Shown here: one piece after another, positions 42,859 to 47,065 of the stretch
Position numbering within the stretch: the stretch's first letter is position 1
How the letters are laid out: each line of letters begins with the position of its first letter
Assembly (NCBI GenBank): GCA_964606085.1
Contig: CAZSFD010000036.1
Coordinates: forward strand, 1 to 47,065
Reading direction: 5' to 3'
DNA length: 47,065 bases
From: CAIQJJ01 sp964606085
GTDB taxonomy: Bacteria > Chloroflexota > Anaerolineae > Anaerolineales > UBA4823
The notes under the pieces: model-generated
Seen by the model: the letters and a program-made list of their open reading frames with translations, nothing else
The model's database searches: none
Told to the model about the DNA's origin: nothing
Program-made: the position numbers and the translations under genes

Positions 42859-44021
42859 AGGGCAAGGTTTTTGCGGATCAACTCGTTGCGCTGTTCCACG
42901 CAGGCGGCAGAGCGCAGCGGGTCGGGCGGGGTGTTGGTGACGTAGTCGAGCAGGCGATCCACGGTGGATGTGGCGACGTGCATACGCGTGTCAGACGAAG
43001 CGTAGTAGATATACACCTCGCCGTTCGCTTTGGCCACCCAGCCATTGGCAAAGACCACGTTGGATACATCCCCCACACGTTCCTCGCCTTCAGGGGCGAT
43101 GAAATAGCCTGCCGGGCGGTGGGTGACCTTCCAGGGTTCGTGCAGGTCGCTGAGGAACATGTACAGCACATAGCGCAGGCCCGCCGCGCAGCCGCGCACG
43201 CCGTGGGCCAGGTGCAGCCAGCCTTTTGCGGTTTTGATCGGCGCGGGACCTTGCCCGTTTTTGACTTCTTTGATCGTGTGATAGTCGCGGCGATCTATGA
43301 TGATTTCCTCGTCAATCACGGCGGGGTTCATGCTTTTGGTCAGCCCCCAGCCGATGCCGCCGCCCGAACCGGCCTGGATGAAGTCATCTTGCGGGCGGGT
43401 GTAGAAGGCGTACTGCCCAGAGACAAATTCAGGATGCAGCACGGCGTTGCGCTGCTGTGGTGAACGCGTCTTCAGGTCGGGCAGGCGCTCCCAGGTGACG
43501 AGGTCTTTGGTGCGGGCGATGCCGGCCTGAGCCGTGGCCGCCGAAAGATCGGGGTTGGTTTTGTCCTTGCGTTCGGAGCAGAACACGCCGTAAATCCAGC
43601 CATCTTCGTGGCGGGTCAGGCGCATGTCGTACACGTTCACGTCGGGATCGTCGGTTTCGGGCATGGTGATCGGGTAATCCCAGAAACGGAAGTTATCCAC
43701 GCCGTTTTCACTCTCGGCCACAGCAAAGAAGCTCTTGCGATCCATGCTCTCCACGCGCACTACCAGGCAGATTTTGCCGTTGAACTCGATGGCCCCGGCA
43801 TTGTACGCGCCATTGACGCCGATGCGCTCCATCAGGGATGGGTTGGTTTGCGGGTTCAGGTCGTAGCGCCAGAAGAGCGGGGCGTGGGCGGCAGTGACGA
43901 TGGGGTAGCGGTAGCGTTCGTAGATGCCGTTGGAATAGCTGTGATCAATTTCGTTGGGGCGGGTGATCAGGGCTTCATGCTGGGCAGTGAGAAATTTCAG
44001 GCGTTGGTCAAATGTGGTCAT
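42843..44021 (-). CDS. 4-O-beta-D-mannosyl-D-glucose phosphorylase-type enzyme (GH130)
   Basis: 392 residues from the ATG at 44021 with CGGAG upstream. A longer reading to 44201 runs into the 7-bp repeats and gives a spurious repetitive N-terminus. Strong family matches: FWRYDLNPQTNPSLMERIGV, DRKSFFAVAESENG, NVYDMRLTRHEDGWIYGV, SGGGIGWGL and GPAPIKTAKGWLHLAHGVR. The YDMR Asp fits the GH130 catalytic residue. It splits mannosyl-glucose with phosphate to mannose 1-phosphate and glucose in the cytoplasm. First gene of the minus-strand sugar operon. Confidence 0.92.
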   Translation of the reverse strand: MTTFDQRLKFLTAQHEALITRPNEIDHSYSNGIYERYRYPIVTAAHAPLFWRYDLNPQTNPSLMERIGVNGAYNAGAIEFNGKICLVVRVESMDRKSFFAVAESENGVDNFRFWDYPITMPETDDPDVNVYDMRLTRHEDGWIYGVFCSERKDKTNPDLSAATAQAGIARTKDLVTWERLPDLKTRSPQQRNAVLHPEFVSGQYAFYTRPQDDFIQAGSGGGIGWGLTKSMNPAVIDEEIIIDRRDYHTIKEVKNGQGPAPIKTAKGWLHLAHGVRGCAAGLRYVLYMFLSDLHEPWKVTHRPAGYFIAPEGEERVGDVSNVVFANGWVAKANGEVYIYYASSDTRMHVATSTVDRLLDYVTNTPPDPLRSAACVEQRNELIRKNLALSNNG

Positions 44022-44064
44022 GGGGAACTCCGAAGGGTGAATGGGTGATTGGGCAACAGGGCGG

Positions 44065-44073
44065 ATTTTACCA
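44065..44073 (-). promoter_or_regulatory. Extended -10 promoter of the sugar operon
   Basis: Minus-strand TGG-TAAAAT, a one-off -10 with TGn extension, 44 bases before the GH130 ATG. Same extended form as at 29411-29419. No operator was identified between it and the repeat array. Confidence 0.45.
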
Positions 44074-44093
44074 CCGAGAGGTACAATAAGGTT

Positions 44094-44156
44094 GCAGGTC
44101 GCAAGTCGCAAGCTGCAGGTCGCAAGTCGCAAGTCGCAAGTCGCAAGTCGCAAGTC
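44094..44156. repeat. GCAAGTC heptad array, nine units
   Basis: Nine consecutive 7-bp units; six are exactly GCAAGTC, the others GCAGGTC (twice) and GCAAGCT. The frame stays strictly at 7 bp, and AAAAGTC follows as a tenth degraded unit. It lies between the divergent sugar operon and the oxidoreductase gene. Confidence 0.95.
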
Positions 44157-44175
44157 AAAAGTCATCTTCCTGCTC

Positions 44176-44210
44176 TTTGACCTTCGACCTTCGACCTTCA
44201 ACCTTCACCC
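44176..44210. repeat. TTCGACC heptad array, five units
   Basis: Units TTTGACC, TTCGACC, TTCGACC, TTCAACC, TTCACCC. The array ends 14 bases before the start of the oxidoreductase. An inverted relative lies at 45239-45273. Confidence 0.9.
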
Positions 44211-44224
44211 CACGGAACTACCCC

Positions 44225-45229
<1,005 letters not shown>

Positions 45230-45238
45230 GCGGGTGGC

Positions 45239-45273
45239 AGGTCAAAGGTCAAAAGTTGAAGGTTGAAGGTTTG
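45239..45273. repeat. AGGTCAA/AGGTTGA heptad array, five units
   Basis: Units AGGTCAA, AGGTCAA, AAGTTGA, AGGTTGA, AGGTTTG. Roughly the inverse of the array at 44176-44210, on the other side of the oxidoreductase gene. It ends 2 bases before the CoiA-like ATG at 45276. Confidence 0.9.
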
Positions 45274-45275
45274 TG

Positions 45276-46385
45276 ATGTTGAAAGCGCAGCATGGTCAGA
45301 CGGGTGAAGATGTTTTGATTTTGGCCCCGCAGTGGAAGGCCAACCTGTCGGCCTTGCGCCAGCTTGACCGCCAGGATGAGCTGGTTTGCCCGGGCTGTCG
45401 TCAGCCGGTGCGGGTGAAGGCGGGCGAGGTCAAGCGCTGGCATTTCGCTCACAAACACCTGGCCAACTGCCCGTTCGAGAAGCAGTCGCCGCTGCTGCTG
45501 GAGACGCGGGCGGCGTTGTATGAATGGCTGGCGGCGCAGTTTGGCGAGGCACGGGTGACCGTGGAAAAGCTGGTGGAGGGTCTGCCGCGCCCGCTGGATT
45601 GTTATGTGTCTGTTCCCTCGTCGGTTGAGCCTGTCGAAACCAGGCCTGTCGAAACCGGGCCTCGACTGGCGTTTGCCTGGTGGATTTTCGACACACGCAT
45701 GCCGCCCGACGAACGCGACCGCCTGCGCGAAAAACTTTCCCACCTGGGCGTGCCTGTCATCTGGGTCTTCGCCGCGCCGCTTTTGAAGATCGAGCCAGGG
45801 CAGCCGGCCCAAATCCACCTCACCACCACTGAGCGCGAGTTCAAAACTCAAACCGACAGTGACGTGGCTCATCTCCTCGAAACCTTTTCCCCCGGCGAAA
45901 CGCTGCACTACCTCGACGCCGCAACCGCCGCCCTGATCACTTACCGCAACCTGAACCTGTACCACCCGCCGCAGTTGTTCGCTGGCCGCCGCCTGGAGAC
46001 GCCCCTGGCCGATGTCTGCCCCGACCCGCAAACCGGCGATTTTTTACACCCCGGCGAAGCCGAGCAGATCGCCCACTATGCCCAAACCCAACAGCACCGC
46101 GACGCCAAAATGCGCCAGACACTGCCAATGCTGGGGGCGCGCTTTGCCAGCCTGACGCCATCCAGTGTCCGTTCTGATCTATCGAATCTGTTCTCGCCGC
46201 CAGCTACCCAAAAACCGGTTGCCGGGGCAACGCCGCAAATGCCAAAGCCACGCCCCGCCGAGGTCTTTCGTGCACCCTTCGCCCGCGTGGGAACTTGCAA
46301 ATTCTGTGGCACACAAACCGATAACTGGGTCAGCTTCGATGGGCGCAGCGGTACGTGTGTTTGCCGAGAATGCGGCGAAAAGTAG
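45276..46385 (+). CDS. CoiA-like competence/nuclease-family protein
   Basis: 369 residues from the ATG at 45276 (GTG at 45273 is an alternative). An N-terminal zinc ribbon LVCPGCRQPVRVKAGEVKRWHFAHK is the CoiA-like signature. A nuclease-like middle (ALYEWLAAQFGEARVTVEKLV, WWIFDTRMP) follows, and a C-terminal ribbon CKFCGTQTDN ... CVCRECGEK closes it. CoiA acts in recombination of incoming DNA; here the job is inferred. Two in-frame copies of a 12-bp repeat (45630-45656) are inserted in the middle. Confidence 0.78.
   Translation: MLKAQHGQTGEDVLILAPQWKANLSALRQLDRQDELVCPGCRQPVRVKAGEVKRWHFAHKHLANCPFEKQSPLLLETRAALYEWLAAQFGEARVTVEKLVEGLPRPLDCYVSVPSSVEPVETRPVETGPRLAFAWWIFDTRMPPDERDRLREKLSHLGVPVIWVFAAPLLKIEPGQPAQIHLTTTEREFKTQTDSDVAHLLETFSPGETLHYLDAATAALITYRNLNLYHPPQLFAGRRLETPLADVCPDPQTGDFLHPGEAEQIAHYAQTQQHRDAKMRQTLPMLGARFASLTPSSVRSDLSNLFSPPATQKPVAGATPQMPKPRPAEVFRAPFARVGTCKFCGTQTDNWVSFDGRSGTCVCRECGEK
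45630..45656. repeat. Two in-frame copies of CCTGTCGAAACC inside the CoiA-like gene
   Basis: CCTGTCGAAACC at 45630-45641 and 45645-45656, 15 bp apart, so they encode a repeated P-V-E-T. The GGTTGAGCCTGTCGAAACC context matches a dispersed repeat seen widely in bacteria (reverse GGTTTCGACAGGCTCAACC), as I recall it. Confidence 0.7.
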
Positions 46386-46395
46386 AGAATCCCCC

Positions 46396-46731
46396 ATGCT
46401 CGCTTTATTCTTGTTCTATGTTATGGGCGGGCTGTTTCTGGCGCTCCTTTCGCTGCCTCTGATCGCCCGTAAAATCCCGCCCAACCCGCTGTATGGTTTT
46501 CGCATCCAGCAAACGCTGGAAGACCCTGCCGTGTGGTATGCCGTCAATGCCTATTTTGCCAGGCGTCTGCTGGTTGCCTCTATGGTCTTCGTAGTATCAG
46601 CGGTAGTCTGCTATTTTGTGCCAGGAATCAGCCTGGATGCTTACGCTTTGTTGTGCCTGGCCGTGTTTGTCGTTGCCTTTACGGTGGCAATATTCCAATC
46701 GGTTCAATACCTGAAAAAATTCCACGATTGA
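46396..46731 (+). CDS. SdpI-family membrane protein
   Basis: 111 residues from the ATG at 46396. Three helices (about 1-20, 55-75, 83-103). Between the first two lies PPNPLYGFRIQQTLEDPAVWYAVNAYFARRL, the G-x-R-x-x-x-x-x-x-x-W-x-x-x-N signature of SdpI family. In Bacillus SdpI gives immunity to the toxin SdpC and signals to a repressor; most relatives have no known toxin partner. None is visible here. Confidence 0.85.
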   Translation: MLALFLFYVMGGLFLALLSLPLIARKIPPNPLYGFRIQQTLEDPAVWYAVNAYFARRLLVASMVFVVSAVVCYFVPGISLDAYALLCLAVFVVAFTVAIFQSVQYLKKFHD

Positions 46732-46775
46732 GATAGAATTTCATCTGCCAGGAAAATTTTATTCTCTGCTGTTTT

Positions 46776-46810
46776 CACGAAACACGCATCACGTTCCACT
46801 CATTCCCATT
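46776..46810. repeat. CACGnnn heptad array before the last gene
   Basis: Units CACGAAA, CACGCAT, CACGTTC, CACTCAT, TCCCATT. Same class as at 10532, 14244 and 16193. It ends a few bases before the GAAAGGAG ribosome site of the gene at 46831. Confidence 0.7.
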
Positions 46811-46830
46811 TCCCCGAAAGGAGTCTCTCT

Positions 46831-47065
46831 ATGCCCCGTCCTGTTACCCTCTTCACCGGCCAATGGGCCGACCTTACCTTCGACGACCTGTGCGCCAAAG
46901 CCAAATCCTTTGGTTACGATGGTGTCGAGATCGCCTGCTGGGGCGACCACTTTGAAGTTGATAAAGCCCTCAGCGACGATGCTTACATCCCAGGCCGTTG
47001 GGACATCCTCAACAAATATGGCCTGAAATGCTTCGCTATCAGTTGCCATCTGGTGGGCCAGGCGG
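46831..47065 (+). CDS. Sugar phosphate isomerase/epimerase, 3' partial
   Basis: 78 codons are visible, cut by the window end. GAAAGGAG lies 9 bases before the ATG. The sequence PVTLFTGQWADLTFDDLCAKAKSFGYDGVEIACWGDHF matches the opening of the xylose isomerase-like TIM-barrel family. KYGLKCFAISCHLVGQA follows. It is a different member from the isomerase at 39524 and hints that the sugar locus continues to the right. Confidence 0.88.
   Translation, partial: MPRPVTLFTGQWADLTFDDLCAKAKSFGYDGVEIACWGDHFEVDKALSDDAYIPGRWDILNKYGLKCFAISCHLVGQA

Noticed and set aside
44094..44156. CRISPR array
   Set aside because: Units are 7 bp with no spacers and no cas genes nearby.
44022..44201. Longer N-terminus for the GH130 enzyme
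   Set aside because: It would translate the 7-bp arrays into a repeated LRLATC peptide. The ATG at 44021 has a ribosome site and matches family length.

Overview
The window most likely comes from a draft or metagenome-assembled genome of a Chloroflexota bacterium of the Anaerolineae type; this is inferred from gene style, not from a marker-gene match. The DNA is GC-rich. Several envelope proteins carry long Thr/Pro 'PTPTATP' linkers, WD40/PD40 propellers and zinc-ribbon-TM-LysM layouts typical of that phylum. Respiration is aerobic, with an A2-type caa3 oxidase. A 100-base run of N at 10341-10440 is an assembly gap. No insertion sequence, prophage or CRISPR array was seen.

Layout. 1-7.5 kb: a WD40 double propeller (cut at the left edge), a YugP-type Zn peptidase, an S41 tail protease, an orphan CoA-transferase alpha subunit, a membrane-anchored PD40 protein, and a 49-codon Flp-type pilin. 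7.6-13 kb: an RsmC/RlmG-like methyltransferase, an MBL-fold hydrolase, ferritin (its 3' end runs into the gap and a 20-bp tandem repeat), a metallophosphoesterase, a NUDIX hydrolase and Hsp20. 13-22 kb: cytochrome c oxidase subunits II(+cyt c), I, IV and III. Then come a signal-less solute-binding protein and a TumE-like toxin/antitoxin-type pair. The oxidase biogenesis genes (SCO, a cupredoxin-like membrane protein, SURF1) and a lipoprotein follow. 22-28 kb: a class III nucleotide cyclase, IlvE, a second small two-gene cassette (DUF7718/DUF5647-like), thioredoxin reductase, a small anchored protein and malate dehydrogenase. 28-35.6 kb: a LysM protein, HemW, two near-identical tRNA-Ala genes, a zinc-ribbon/glycosyltransferase-like/DUF1461 run, TauE and an SLC13-like permease. 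35.5-38.4 kb: a large PAS-GAF-GGDEF sensor. 38.4-45.2 kb: a sugar locus (URO-D-like protein, TIM-barrel isomerase, GH78-like rhamnosidase, GH130 mannosylglucose phosphorylase, divergent Gfo/Idh/MocA oxidoreductase). 45.2 kb to the end: a CoiA-like protein, SdpI and a truncated sugar isomerase.

How it works together. The cox genes with SCO and SURF1 make and assemble a terminal oxidase. The minus-strand sugar genes form a tight operon that probably takes apart plant- or mannan-type oligosaccharides inside the cell, with the divergent dehydrogenase acting on a product.

The most unusual pattern is non-coding. At least eight intergenic sites carry short arrays with strict 7-bp periodicity, using different heptads at different sites. 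They sit on stop codons, in intercistronic stems or just before ribosome-binding sites, and resemble the STRR heptamers of heterocystous cyanobacteria. An octad-containing dispersed element and an in-frame GTCGAAACC-type repeat add to this repeat landscape. Other leads are a paired dyad upstream of hsp20, a direct/inverted repeat over the cox promoter, and apparently leaderless genes.
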